Source of the DNA: Actinomycetota bacterium | GTDB lineage: Bacteria; Actinomycetota; Thermoleophilia; Gaiellales; Gaiellaceae | NCBI GenBank assembly: GCA_020029625.1 | Contig: JAIBJP010000004.1 | Span: forward strand, 1-30,101 | Direction of reading: 5' to 3' | Length of the DNA: 30,101 nt | Shown: piece by piece, positions 16,863 to 26,168 of the stretch | Position numbering within the stretch: the first letter of the stretch is position 1 | Layout: each line of letters opens with the position of its first letter | The notes under the pieces: generated by a model | What the model was told of the DNA's origin: nothing | The model's input: the letters and a program-made list of their open reading frames with translations, nothing else | Database searches by the model: none | Made by a program: the position numbers and the translations under genes

Positions 16863-17249
16863 GTGACCTCGAGGCTGGCGATTCCCCTCGAAGAGGTGGA
16901 GCTCCGCTTCTCCCGCTCGAGCGGGCCGGGGGGCCAGCACGCTCAGAAGACGGAGACGCGGGTCGAGGCCGTCTTCGACGTGGCCCGCTCGGCGACGCTG
17001 TCTGAGGCTCAGAAGAGGCGCTTGACGGCGCGAGTCGGCCCGGTGGTGCGGGCGGTCGCGCAGGACGAGCGCAGCCAGTCGCGGAACCGGGAGCTCGCGC
17101 TCGAGCGCCTTGGGCAGGCGATCCGTGCCGGTGTTCGGGTGCCGCGCAAGCGCAGGCCGACGAAGCCGACGGCGGCGTCCCGCGCGCGCCGGCTCGAAGA
17201 GAAACGGCGCCGCGCCGAGCGCAAGCGTCTGCGCAAGCCGCCGGCCTAG
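16863..17249 (+). CDS. arfB: ArfB-type peptidyl-tRNA hydrolase (GGQ domain, stalled-ribosome rescue)
   Basis: This 128-residue protein has the catalytic GGQ motif in FSRSSGPGGQHAQKTETRVE and a highly basic C-terminal tail (KPTAASRARRLEEKRRRAERKRLRKPPA) that in ArfB enters the mRNA channel of stalled ribosomes. It lacks the codon-recognition domains of release factors 1 and 2. GGQ is followed by His-Ala-Gln, where many homologues have Asn-Val-Asn. The GTG at 16863 is chosen because a weak -10-like hexamer lies 6 nt upstream; an in-frame ATG at 16833 would overlap the HAD start and is less likely. The gene ends 3 bp from the convergent protease gene. Confidence 0.85.
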   Translation: MTSRLAIPLEEVELRFSRSSGPGGQHAQKTETRVEAVFDVARSATLSEAQKRRLTARVGPVVRAVAQDERSQSRNRELALERLGQAIRAGVRVPRKRRPTKPTAASRARRLEEKRRRAERKRLRKPPA

Positions 17250-17252
17250 GCT

Positions 17253-17840
17253 TTAAGAAGCCGCCTCGAGCACCAGGCGTTCGCTCCGGTAGTCGACGGT
17301 GATGGCGCCGAACGTGCTGAGGATGTCCGAGCCGAGGAGGCCGTCGATCTCGATGCCGCCGCCGGGCTCCGGCATGTCGATCGTCTGGATCTCGGCCGCG
17401 GGAAGCGCGACAGGGCCTGCGCGCCACTTGCCCAGGCGCAGCCGTCCTGCCGTCCCGCGGCACGTGATTCCGGTGACCGTGACCGGATCGCCGATCGTCT
17501 TGAGGCGGAGCTTGCGCACGACGTCGTAGTCAACGACCGAGTGGGAGGCGCCCGTGTCGACGGTGAAGGCGAATGGCCCTTTCCCCCGGATGTAGACCTT
17601 GAGGAAGGCGAAGACGCCTCCCGGCCCCGAGACGACGCGAAGCTTGACGGCTTGCGAAGGCTCGACGGCGGTCGTGGGCGTCGGCTCGGTCTGGGTCACG
17701 ACCTCGGTCTGGGTCACCACTTCGGTCGGGGCGACGTTGCGGTCCGCTTTATCGCCGGAGCAGCCGGCGGTGGCGAGGGCGAGAAGCAGGAAGACGACCG
17801 GCACGAAGCAGCGAAGTCCGGCGCGCGCAGCGACGCTCAT
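17253..17840 (-). CDS. Retropepsin-like aspartyl protease lipoprotein
   Basis: This 195-residue protein starts with a lipoprotein-type signal peptide (about 1-27, ending LATAGC, with Cys27 as lipidation site). A low-complexity linker holds a tandem EVVTQT repeat. The protease-like domain shows the catalytic FTVDTGASHSVVD (Asp95) and a conserved end EIDGLLGSDILSTFGAITVDY. One such domain would act as a dimer, as in retropepsins and bacterial Asp_protease families; the substrate is unknown. The ATG at 17840 has a GGAGGAA ribosome site. A CATACT hexamer at 17880-17875 suggests its own promoter, about 74 bp after glmS. Confidence 0.8.
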   Translation of the reverse strand: MSVAARAGLRCFVPVVFLLLALATAGCSGDKADRNVAPTEVVTQTEVVTQTEPTPTTAVEPSQAVKLRVVSGPGGVFAFLKVYIRGKGPFAFTVDTGASHSVVDYDVVRKLRLKTIGDPVTVTGITCRGTAGRLRLGKWRAGPVALPAAEIQTIDMPEPGGGIEIDGLLGSDILSTFGAITVDYRSERLVLEAAS

Positions 17841-17874
17841 TGACCGTTCCTCCGGTTCGGGGGCGAGAAGCGCG

Positions 17875-17880
17875 AGTATG
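17875..17880 (-). promoter_or_regulatory. Candidate -10 for the aspartyl-protease gene
   Basis: CATACT on the minus strand lies 34 bp before the ATG at 17840 and upstream of a GGAGGAA ribosome site, so this transcript would have a normal leader. No clear -35 is seen. Confidence 0.35.
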
Positions 17881-17895
17881 GCACCCCCCTCGCGC

Positions 17896-17910
17896 CCGGC
17901 CGCCGGCCGG
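17896..17910 (-). terminator. GC-rich hairpin after glmS
   Basis: CCGGCC (17896-17901) pairs perfectly with GGCCGG (17905-17910) around a 3-nt loop, starting 5 nt after the glmS stop. No T-tract follows on the minus strand, so it may slow or stop transcription only weakly. Confidence 0.35.
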
Positions 17911-17914
17911 CTCC

Positions 17915-19741
<1,827 letters not shown>

Positions 19742-19791
19742 GTCAGCTCCCTTTCTGACTGGAACAGGGTCCCGAAAACTCCAAACCCCGG

Positions 19792-21054
19792 CTAGGAGCC
19801 GAGCTCCCGTGAGACGAGAGCCGCGATCCTAGCACAGAGGCTCGAGGCCTCCTTGTCCGTTTCTGCCTCCGCGAGGACCCGCACGACCGACTCGGTTCCG
19901 GAGGGTCTGACGACCACCCGTCCGCCGGTCGCAACATTGTCGATCTCCCTTCGAAGCGCGGGCGAGATCTCCTTTGAACGCACGGGAACGTTCGTCTTCG
20001 CCTGCGGAAGCTTGGGCATCTCCGCAGTGAGCTCCGCCAGCGGGCGGCCGCTTTCAACCACCGCGCGGCAGAGCAGGAGGGCAGCCACGAGCCCGTCCCC
20101 CGTCGTGTGTCCTTCGAGGTAGATGAGGTGGCCCGACTGCTCGCCACCGAGCACGCCGCCCTCCCGGCGGAGAGCCTCGGCGACATAGCGATCTCCAACC
20201 TCGGTCGTCAGCACTCGCACGCCGCGTTCCTCCATCAGCCGGTGAAAGCCGAGGTTCGTCATCTCGGTGACCGCCACGACGTCGACGCCCAGATGGAGGG
20301 CGAGCACTGCAAGGATCTGGTCACCGTCCAGCTCGTTGCCGGCAGCGTCGACTGCAAGCATCCGGTCGCCGTCGCCATCGAAGGCGACGCCGAGGTCGAA
20401 CTCGTCTTCCCGGACGACCTCTTGGAGGAGCGAGAGGTCTGTCGCGCCGCAACCGACGTTGATGTTCGTGCCGTTCGGTTCGTTGCCTACAGTGACAACA
20501 TGAGCACCCAGACACGAGAACACCGCGGGCGCGGCTTCGTACATGGCGCCGTTGGCGCAGTCGGCCGCGACGCGAAATCCTTTCAGCGGGGAGCCGAAGC
20601 GCTCGCACACAAGGTCGACATAGCGCTGGGAAAGATCCGGCGACTCAGAGTGCGCCGTCCCCCCACCGTCCGTCGTCGTCGTCTCCACGAGAGACTCGAT
20701 CTCCTGCTGCTCACGGTCGTCGAGCTTCCAGCCGTCGAGAAAGAACTTGACCCCGTTGTACTCGGGCGGATTGTGCGAGGCCGAGACGACCGCGCCGCCG
20801 TCCGGGGCGAGAAGGGCGACGGCCGGCGTTGGCAAGACTCCGCCGAGCGTCACCGGGGAGCCTTCCGCAGACAGGCCCGAGCTCAGGGACCGTTCGAGCG
20901 CAGGCCCCGACGCGCGGGTGTCTCGTCCGACGAGCACCGGCGCGCCTTCCGTCCAAAGCGCGAACGCGCGCCCTAGTCGCTCGACGAGCTGTTCAGTCAG
21001 TTCTTGGCCGACGACGCCTCGAACCCCGTCGGTCCCGAAAAGTCTGCGCGCCAA
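19792..21054 (-). CDS. glmM: Phosphoglucosamine mutase
   Basis: This 420-residue enzyme converts glucosamine-6-phosphate to the 1-phosphate. Visible motifs are the N-terminus LFGTDGVRG, the phosphoserine loop SASHNP (Ser93), the Mg-binding DGDGDR, the sugar-binding GEQSGH and the phosphate-binding RPSGTE. The start is probably TTG at 21054, since no ATG or GTG fits between the rpsI stop (8 bp upstream) and the conserved N-terminus. A clear ribosome site is absent, so coupling to rpsI translation is likely. glmS follows on the same strand. Confidence 0.96.
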   Translation of the reverse strand: MARRLFGTDGVRGVVGQELTEQLVERLGRAFALWTEGAPVLVGRDTRASGPALERSLSSGLSAEGSPVTLGGVLPTPAVALLAPDGGAVVSASHNPPEYNGVKFFLDGWKLDDREQQEIESLVETTTTDGGGTAHSESPDLSQRYVDLVCERFGSPLKGFRVAADCANGAMYEAAPAVFSCLGAHVVTVGNEPNGTNINVGCGATDLSLLQEVVREDEFDLGVAFDGDGDRMLAVDAAGNELDGDQILAVLALHLGVDVVAVTEMTNLGFHRLMEERGVRVLTTEVGDRYVAEALRREGGVLGGEQSGHLIYLEGHTTGDGLVAALLLCRAVVESGRPLAELTAEMPKLPQAKTNVPVRSKEISPALRREIDNVATGGRVVVRPSGTESVVRVLAEAETDKEASSLCARIAALVSRELGS

Positions 21055-21062
21055 ACCCGGTA

Positions 21063-21458
21063 CTAGCGCTTGGAGAACTGCGGCGCCTTACGCGCCTTGT
21101 GCAGCCCCGCCTTCTTGCGCTCGACGATGCGAGCATCGCGCGTCAAGAAGCCCTCGCGCTTGAGCGCGGTCCTCAGCTCGGGATCCGCCTCGACCAGAGC
21201 TCGGGCGATGCCGTGGCGAAGAGCACCGGCCTGGCCGGTGGGGCCCCCGCCCTGGAGGCGTGCGCGGATGTCGAAGCGCCCCTCGACCCCGGCAACCCTG
21301 AGCGGGGCAGTGGCCATGGTGCGCAATGCCGCCCGCGGGAAGTACTCCTCGATCGTCCGGCCGTTGACCCAGGTCCCGCCGTCCCCCGGGCGCAGGATCA
21401 CGCGCGCAATGGAAGTCTTGCGCTTGCCGGTACCTCGGTACTGAGCGATCTGGCTCAT
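21063..21458 (-). CDS. rpsI: 30S ribosomal protein S9
   Basis: This 131-residue protein shows the S9 signature region (TAPLRVAGVEGRFDIRARLQGGGPTGQAGALRHGIARAL) and the basic C-terminal tail KKAGLHKARKAPQFSKR, which reaches the P-site tRNA in the ribosome. The ATG at 21458 overlaps the rplM stop as ATGA, so the two ribosomal proteins are translationally coupled, as expected for the conserved rplM-rpsI operon. Confidence 0.98.
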   Translation of the reverse strand: MSQIAQYRGTGKRKTSIARVILRPGDGGTWVNGRTIEEYFPRAALRTMATAPLRVAGVEGRFDIRARLQGGGPTGQAGALRHGIARALVEADPELRTALKREGFLTRDARIVERKKAGLHKARKAPQFSKR

Positions 21459-21883
21459 TCGGGAAGCGGACTCGGATTCTGGGCCTCGTGCGGGTGCGCG
21501 GGGCCGGCGTAGACCTTCAGCTTCGTCAGCTGCCGCCGCGCGAGACGGTTGCGCGGGAGCATGCCCTTGACCGCCTTGCGGAGCACCTCTGTCGGCCGGC
21601 GCTCGATCTCCTCGGCGAAGGTGCGCTCCCGCAGGCCGCCCGGATAGCCGGAATGGCGGTAATAGATCTTCTCCTCGCGCTTCTTGCCGGTCACGGCGAT
21701 CTTCTCCGCGTTCACGACGACCACGAAGTCACCAGTATCGATGTGGGGCGTGTATACGGCCTTGCGCTTGCCGCGAAGGGTGTCGGCGATGCGCGTGGCG
21801 AGACGGCCGAGCGTCTGGCCCTCGGCGTCGACGAGGTACCAGCGCTGCTCGATCTCCTTCGGCTTGGCGGAGTAGGTCTTCAT
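21455..21883 (-). CDS. rplM: 50S ribosomal protein L13
   Basis: This 142-residue protein begins MKTYSAKPKEIEQRWYLVDAEGQTLGRLATRIADTLRGK and contains the L13 core DTGDFVVVVNAEKIAVTGKK and AVKGMLPRNRLARRQLTKLKVYAG. The ATG at 21883 is required by the family start; the open frame extends much further upstream but only as the reverse of MFS coding sequence. No clear ribosome site precedes it. A TAGAAT hexamer lies about 42 bp upstream. Confidence 0.98.
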   Translation of the reverse strand: MKTYSAKPKEIEQRWYLVDAEGQTLGRLATRIADTLRGKRKAVYTPHIDTGDFVVVVNAEKIAVTGKKREEKIYYRHSGYPGGLRERTFAEEIERRPTEVLRKAVKGMLPRNRLARRQLTKLKVYAGPAHPHEAQNPSPLPE

Positions 21884-21924
21884 CGGGCAGAAAAAGCGGC
21901 GGACCGGATGCCCGCCGAGGCCCG

Positions 21925-21930
21925 ATTCTA
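21925..21930 (-). promoter_or_regulatory. Candidate -10 of the rplM-rpsI-glmM-glmS block
   Basis: TAGAAT on the minus strand sits in the 53-bp gap between the MFS stop and rplM. It predicts a leader of roughly 35 nt. The -35 region would fall inside the MFS gene and is not obvious. Confidence 0.45.
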
Positions 21931-21936
21931 GCAGCG

Positions 21937-23178
21937 TCAGTCGGCCCTCGACGGGGCCAATCCGAGAGCGCGCAGGCGCAACGAGTAGCGCACGATCCAA
22001 CCTGCAGGGGCAAGAACGAGCAGCAGTCCACCGACCCCGAGGGCGGCGACCCCGATGGCATGGAGGGCGTAGCCGCCGAGGAGAGAGAGTCCTGCACCCG
22101 TCAGCCCGGCCAGCAGATCGTTGAAGCCGAGGAGCCGGCCGCGCTCGGCCGGAGCCGTAGCGTCCGCGAGCTGCGCCGTTGCGGCCACGAAGGAGAAGCT
22201 CCAGCCGAGCCCGAGCGCGAACAGCGTGAAAGCGAAGGCGCCGACGCTCGTCACCCACAGGAGACTCACCGCCGAGACGGCCATGACGAGGAGCCCACCG
22301 ACAAGGGCTCGCGTACGTCCGATGCGGTCGATCAGGCCGCCGACCACGATCACGAGCGCGTACATCCCGATCACGTGCGCCCCGATGATCGGGAAGACGA
22401 CTCGGGCCGGATGGCCCTGCTCGACGACGACTACGCCGGTCAGGGTCATGATCCCGACCATCACGGCAAAGCTCGCGAGCGCGGCGAGCAGCGCCGGGAG
22501 GACTCCCGGGCGGCGGAGGATCTCTGCGAGCGGCGCGGCAACGCCGTCAACCTCCCCGCCCTCGGGCGCCCCGATCATCCGCGCGATGCGCCGGGGGTCC
22601 GGCCGGACCGCTGCGACAAGCGCGAGGCCGAGGACCATGAAGCCGGCCGCCGCGATCCAGGGGAGGACGAGCGCGTCCGCGTCGAGCTCCCTGTCTGCAA
22701 GCAGCGGGCTGAAGACGGCCGGTCCGAGGATCGCGCCGAAAACGGCCCCGAAGAGCACATACGAGATGCCCCGCGCGCGTCGCGAGGGCGGATACATGTC
22801 GCCCGCCGCCGTCCGCGCGAGCAGGGCCGTGGCGCTCGCCGCGCCGACGCACACGAGGCCCACGAGGACCGGAAGCGCCAGGTCGAGCCCTGCACCGACC
22901 GCGGCCAGGACGCCGCCGACGACGCCAAGGGCGAAACCGGCGACGAGCACGGGGATGCGGCCGAAGCGGTCCATCGCCCGGCCGGCCGGGAGCGCGAAGA
23001 GCGCGCCGGTTCCCAGCACGATCGCCGGCCCGAGGCCGACGAGTCCCTTTACGCCCACGACGAGACCCACCGTGAGCGTCGCAACGGCGGCCGAGAGCTG
23101 AAGCATCGCCGAGTTCGCCGCCAGCGACGCGGCAAGGAGGATCGTGTTGCGCCGAATGGGGGGAGCCGGCTCAGACAA
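21937..23178 (-). CDS. Major facilitator superfamily transporter
   Basis: This 413-residue protein has about 12 hydrophobic segments. The MFS loop motif between TM2 and TM3 is visible as AGRAMDRFGRIPVLV, and a related loop occurs mid-protein as GGLIDRIGRTRALV. The substrate cannot be told. I place the start at TTG 23178 (LSEPAPPIRRNTILLAASLAANSAML): it precedes the first membrane helix and lies 7 nt after a TAGGCT -10-like hexamer. Longer open frames upstream only mirror the acylphosphatase and PAP2 genes. It faces acylphosphatase across 18 bp. Confidence 0.83.
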   Translation of the reverse strand: MSEPAPPIRRNTILLAASLAANSAMLQLSAAVATLTVGLVVGVKGLVGLGPAIVLGTGALFALPAGRAMDRFGRIPVLVAGFALGVVGGVLAAVGAGLDLALPVLVGLVCVGAASATALLARTAAGDMYPPSRRARGISYVLFGAVFGAILGPAVFSPLLADRELDADALVLPWIAAAGFMVLGLALVAAVRPDPRRIARMIGAPEGGEVDGVAAPLAEILRRPGVLPALLAALASFAVMVGIMTLTGVVVVEQGHPARVVFPIIGAHVIGMYALVIVVGGLIDRIGRTRALVGGLLVMAVSAVSLLWVTSVGAFAFTLFALGLGWSFSFVAATAQLADATAPAERGRLLGFNDLLAGLTGAGLSLLGGYALHAIGVAALGVGGLLLVLAPAGWIVRYSLRLRALGLAPSRAD

Positions 23179-23184
23179 GGCGCG

Positions 23185-23191
23185 TAGCCTA
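23185..23191. promoter_or_regulatory. Bidirectional promoter core TAGCCTA
   Basis: This symmetric heptamer reads TAGCCT on plus (23185-23190) and TAGGCT on minus (23191-23186), offset by one base. Plus ends 6 nt from the GTG at 23197; minus ends 7 nt from the TTG at 23178. The whole spacer is 18 bp. This is the clearest TANNNTA example in the window. Confidence 0.57.
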
Positions 23192-23196
23192 TCCCC

Positions 23197-23463
23197 GTGG
23201 TCAGGCGCCGGCTCGTCATCCACGGGCGCGTTCAGGGCGTGTTCTTTCGCGACACGCTGCGAACGCTCGCCGGGCGCTACGGGGTGGCGGGGTGGGCGCG
23301 CAACACCCCGGAGGGCAGGGTCGAAACCGTCCTCGAGGGGGACGAGGACGCGGTCGCGCGCCTCAGTGCGTTCGCGCGGGAAGGCCCGGAGGGAGCGCGG
23401 GTCGAGCGGGTCGACGAGCGCGACGAGGAGCCGCAGGGCCTCAGCGGCTTCTCGATCAGGTAG
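23197..23463 (+). CDS. acyP: Acylphosphatase
   Basis: This 88-residue enzyme hydrolyses carboxyl-phosphate bonds. The signature GRVQGVFFRDTLRTLAGRYGVAGWARNTPEGRVETVLEGDEDAV contains the phosphate-binding Arg and the catalytic Asn (WARN). The length is normal for the family. The GTG at 23197 has TAGCCT 6 nt upstream and no ribosome site, which suggests a leaderless transcript. Its stop overlaps the end of the convergent PAP2 gene by 8 bp. Confidence 0.94.
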   Translation: MVRRRLVIHGRVQGVFFRDTLRTLAGRYGVAGWARNTPEGRVETVLEGDEDAVARLSAFAREGPEGARVERVDERDEEPQGLSGFSIR

Positions 23464-24406
23464 CTGGGGCCGGCTCCGCACGCCGCTCCGCGATGCGGTC
23501 GGCGATGCGGTTGACGGCCAGGTAGCCGATGAGGCAGTAGACCCAGCCGAGGAGGATGTCGACGAAGTAGTGCTCCGAGGTGTAGACGAGCGCGAAGGCC
23601 ATCGCCCACGGGTAGAGCGCGAGGAGGACGCGGCCCCACCGAGGTGCGAAGCGCCAGAGATAAAGGGCGATGAGGAGCGTGTACGCCGCGTGCAGCGACG
23701 GGACGGCGGCGACCGCGTTCGCGTACTGCGTCCCCTTCTCGAACAGTGTGTTGAAGTGCGCGATGGGGATGTGGCTCCAGATGATCCCGACCGAGCGGGT
23801 CGTCGGCTCGAGCGCGCCGAGCTGGCTGGCCATCCACGGCGGCGCAGCGGGGAAGAGCGCATACGTCGTGAAGCCCATCATCGCGATCACCGAGACGGTG
23901 ACGACGTAGCGGCGGAAGAGCGGCCGCTTCACCCACCAGAGGAAAGCCGCCACGACGTACGTCCCGACGAAGTAGCTCACGTAGACGAGCCAGGCGCCGT
24001 AGTCGTACCAGTGGAGGTGAAAGGCGTCCCAGAGCTGATCCTGGAGCCACACAGTCGGGGCGGTGCCTCCAAAGAGGATCTCGTCGGCACGAAGCTGGGG
24101 CTCCACATGCGTCTGGAAGAAGAGCCCGTCGGCTTGACCCCGCAGCAGGTCGTAGACCCAGAGAATGAGGGCAAACGGGATCCACTCGAGAACGACGCTC
24201 CGGATCCAGCCGCGGACGTTCGTGAGCGAGAAAGCGAGGAGACCGAGCAGGATCCACATGAGCAGCCGGTCGCGCGAGAGCGGCAGCCCGTCTCTCCAGA
24301 GGTATGCGCCCAGGGCGATTCCATAGGCAACCGGACCGCCCCAGCGCAGGATGCGCTGCGTGGTGGGCGTGCCCAGCCGCGCGCGGACGGTCTCGACGGA
24401 GCTCAC
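23456..24406 (-). CDS. PAP2-superfamily inositolphosphotransferase-like membrane protein (Aur1/Ipt1 type)
   Basis: This 316-residue protein has about seven hydrophobic segments. The PAP2 motifs are AVPSLHAAYTLL (P-S-x-H) and TSEHYFVDILLGW (H-x3-D), with TTYALFPAAPPWM ahead of them as in Aur1/Ipt1-like proteins. A lipid head-group phosphotransferase or lipid phosphatase is likely. It is a second, longer relative of the PAP2 gene at 8796-9494. The GTG at 24406 is favoured by a TAGCCT hexamer 7 nt upstream, rather than the open extension to 24484, which would overlap the ferritin-like gene. Confidence 0.85.
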   Translation of the reverse strand: MSSVETVRARLGTPTTQRILRWGGPVAYGIALGAYLWRDGLPLSRDRLLMWILLGLLAFSLTNVRGWIRSVVLEWIPFALILWVYDLLRGQADGLFFQTHVEPQLRADEILFGGTAPTVWLQDQLWDAFHLHWYDYGAWLVYVSYFVGTYVVAAFLWWVKRPLFRRYVVTVSVIAMMGFTTYALFPAAPPWMASQLGALEPTTRSVGIIWSHIPIAHFNTLFEKGTQYANAVAAVPSLHAAYTLLIALYLWRFAPRWGRVLLALYPWAMAFALVYTSEHYFVDILLGWVYCLIGYLAVNRIADRIAERRAEPAPAT

Positions 24407-24413
24407 GCGCGAG

Positions 24414-24431
24414 AGGCTAGCTGCTGACGGT
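24414..24431. promoter_or_regulatory. Divergent promoter region, PAP2 / ferritin-like gene
   Basis: In the 33-bp spacer TAGCCT on the minus strand (24419-24414) ends 7 nt from the PAP2 GTG. The plus-strand candidate GACGGT (24426-24431), 8 nt from the GTG at 24440, is weak. The two cores are separate here, unlike the other compact pairs. Confidence 0.4.
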
Positions 24432-24439
24432 TTGCGCAG

Positions 24440-24787
24440 GTGACGAAGCGGAACAATCAGAGCGTGCCCTTCGAGCAATACCACGAACCGGCCGGCGAGC
24501 TACCCGAGGAGGTGCGGACCTTCGCCCGCATCTGCACCTCGCTCATCGAGGAGGCGGAGGCCATCGGCTGGTACGAGCAGCGTCTCGCGCTCGAGAGGGA
24601 TCCTCAGGCCCACGCCATCATGGAGAACGCCCAGCAGGAGGAGTTCAAGCATTTCGCCATGAACCTCGAGTTCCTCGCGCGGCGCAACGACAAATGGCGC
24701 ACCGTGCTCCAGGACGTCCTCTTCAAGGAGGGCGACATCGTCGAGCACGGGGAAGAGGCGGAGAGCGAGCTCGACTCCAAGAGTTAG
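24440..24787 (+). CDS. Encapsulated-ferritin-like (EncFtn) protein
   Basis: This 115-residue all-helical protein aligns with the EncFtn family: YHEPAGELPEEVRTFARICTSLIEEAEAIGWYEQR, then ENAQQEEFKHFAMNLEFLARRNDKWRTVLQDVLFKEGDI. Iron-site residues appear conserved as Glu37, Glu38, Glu40, Trp44, Glu68 and His71, all offset by +6 from my recollection of the Rhodospirillum rubrum protein (Glu31, Glu32, Glu34, Trp38, Glu62, His65). EncFtn oxidises Fe(II), normally inside an encapsulin shell. The C-terminus (VEHGEEAESELDSKS) shows no recognisable shell-targeting peptide, and no shell gene is in the window. Its stop forms TTAG with the convergent MFS gene. Confidence 0.82.
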   Translation: MTKRNNQSVPFEQYHEPAGELPEEVRTFARICTSLIEEAEAIGWYEQRLALERDPQAHAIMENAQQEEFKHFAMNLEFLARRNDKWRTVLQDVLFKEGDIVEHGEEAESELDSKS

Positions 24788-25932
24788 ATAGCGAGCCGGC
24801 GGAGGACGGCCAGCCCCGCGAGCGGAAACAGGGCGGCGAGCCCAAAGCCGACACCCCACGAGCTCGCGGCTACGACGGCGGCGAAGAGCGGAGGAGCGGC
24901 CGTGCTGGCCACCGAGAGCGCCGTCTGCTGAAAGCCGAGGGCGGCTCCGCTGCGCGCGCGTCCGGCCAGCTCGGCGGCTGCTGTGAAGGAGAGCGCGTTC
25001 CACGAAAGCGAGAGCGCACCGGCCGCGACCAGCGCGGGAAGCAGCATGGCGAGCGACGCTTCCGTCAACGCGGCGGTGACGACGAGCGACACGGCAAGAG
25101 CGAGGGCGAGCTGGCGCAGCGGGGCGATTCGCGCGCGAACGTGGTCCGACCAGCGGCCCGAGAGGATGCGGAGCGCGGCGCCGACCAGCTGGATGAGGGC
25201 CAGGATTCCTCCAGCCTCTGCCGTGGACAGCCCTCGCTCGCCGTGCAGGAAGAGGACGACGAATCCGAGAATGCTCGCCTGCGCCCCCAGGATGAGCCCG
25301 CTCCCGATGGAGAGCCGCCACATCCGAGCGTCCTTGAGCGGGTGAGCCAAGTCACTCAGGTCCTCGTCGATCTCGGGCGCCTCGCGGAGCCCGCTCAAAC
25401 CGGCCAGGGCCGCGACGAAACACCCGCAGGCGAGCGCCACGAGCCCGCCCCGCAGGCCCCAGGCGGCCGCGATCGGCGGCAGCGCGAGCGCCGCGGCCAT
25501 CCCTCCCAGCGGCACCGCCGTCTGGCGGATCCCGAGGGCAAAGCCGCGCTGCCGTTCCTCGAACCAGCCCATGACGGCGCGCCCGCTCGCCGCGTTCACG
25601 CCCGCTCCCAGCGCGCCCGCCACCGTGATGGCCGCGACGAAGACGGCGAAGGACGGAGCGAACGCGGCCACGACGAGCCCCCCGCTGGCCCCCATGAGCC
25701 CCGTGGCCAGTACGAATCGTTCGCCGATCCGGTCCGCCAGCAGCCCCCAGGGAAGCAGGGTCACGACCGAGCCGACGTTGACGGCCGCGATCACGAGCCC
25801 GACTTCGGGGAGCGAGAGGGCGTATTCCGTGCGGAGCACCGGGCCGAGCACCGGAATGCCGAGGAAGACTCCCGAATAGGCCGCCTGAGCGCCGGTGCCG
25901 AGCGCGAGGATCGTCCAGCGGTAGCGGCTCAC
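24784..25932 (-). CDS. Major facilitator superfamily transporter
   Basis: This 382-residue protein has about 12 hydrophobic segments. The MFS loop motif is visible as WGLLADRIGERFVLATG, and the second half has SGRWSDHVRARIAPLRQ. The substrate is not apparent; the general pattern (GVNAASGRAVMGWFEERQRGFALGIRQTAVPLGG) is that of anion or small-metabolite MFS carriers. The start is set at GTG 25932 (VSRYRWTILALGTGAQAAYSG) because it precedes the first helix and has TAGCCT 8 nt upstream. The longer frame to 26061 overlaps the divergent small gene. Confidence 0.84.
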   Translation of the reverse strand: MSRYRWTILALGTGAQAAYSGVFLGIPVLGPVLRTEYALSLPEVGLVIAAVNVGSVVTLLPWGLLADRIGERFVLATGLMGASGGLVVAAFAPSFAVFVAAITVAGALGAGVNAASGRAVMGWFEERQRGFALGIRQTAVPLGGMAAALALPPIAAAWGLRGGLVALACGCFVAALAGLSGLREAPEIDEDLSDLAHPLKDARMWRLSIGSGLILGAQASILGFVVLFLHGERGLSTAEAGGILALIQLVGAALRILSGRWSDHVRARIAPLRQLALALAVSLVVTAALTEASLAMLLPALVAAGALSLSWNALSFTAAAELAGRARSGAALGFQQTALSVASTAAPPLFAAVVAASSWGVGFGLAALFPLAGLAVLRRLAI

Positions 25933-25940
25933 CGCGCCCG

Positions 25941-25950
25941 AGGCTATCGT
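25941..25950. promoter_or_regulatory. Overlapping bidirectional promoter core AGGCTATCGT
   Basis: In the 24-bp spacer, TAGCCT on minus (25946-25941) ends 8 nt from the MFS GTG, and TATCGT on plus (25945-25950) ends 6 nt from the GTG at 25957. The two share the bases TA, exactly as at fabI/SDR (AGTCTATTGT, 8053-8062), so both sites fit the pattern AGNCTATNGT. Confidence 0.55.
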
Positions 25951-25956
25951 GCGACC

Positions 25957-26136
25957 GTGTTCGAGAGCTTCAAGCGCTTGTTCGACTGGCGCGAGGCCGA
26001 TTCCGAACGTCTGCGTGAGGAAGCGGAGAATCGCCTGCGAGCCCAGCAAGAGATCCGCCAAGCGGAGCAGCGGAAGTCTGAGGACCAGCGGGGCATCGAG
26101 GGCACCCAGCGCGGGTTGCCCTTCGGCCGGCCTTAG
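25957..26136 (+). CDS. Small (59-residue) charged helical protein of unknown function
   Basis: The product begins FESFKRLFDWREADSERLRE after the start Met and continues as a Glu/Arg/Gln-rich amphipathic helix with coiled-coil character to about residue 42, ending in a Gly/Pro tail (GIEGTQRGLPFGRP). I do not recognise a family. The GTG at 25957 is supported by a TATCGT hexamer 6 nt upstream that overlaps the divergent MFS promoter. A ribosome site is absent. The next gene converges after 32 bp. Confidence 0.58.
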   Translation: MFESFKRLFDWREADSERLREEAENRLRAQQEIRQAEQRKSEDQRGIEGTQRGLPFGRP

Positions 26137-26168
26137 CTCAGAGCTTTACGAACGATCGGCGAACCGGG

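Noticed and set aside
19742..19791. glmS ribozyme in front of glmS
   Set aside because: The gap is only 50 bp and shows no double-pseudoknot core.
24407..24484. Longer start of the PAP2 gene at 24484
   Set aside because: The added 26 residues read against the ferritin-like coding sequence and lack hydrophobic or conserved features; GTG 24406 has TAGCCT 7 nt upstream.
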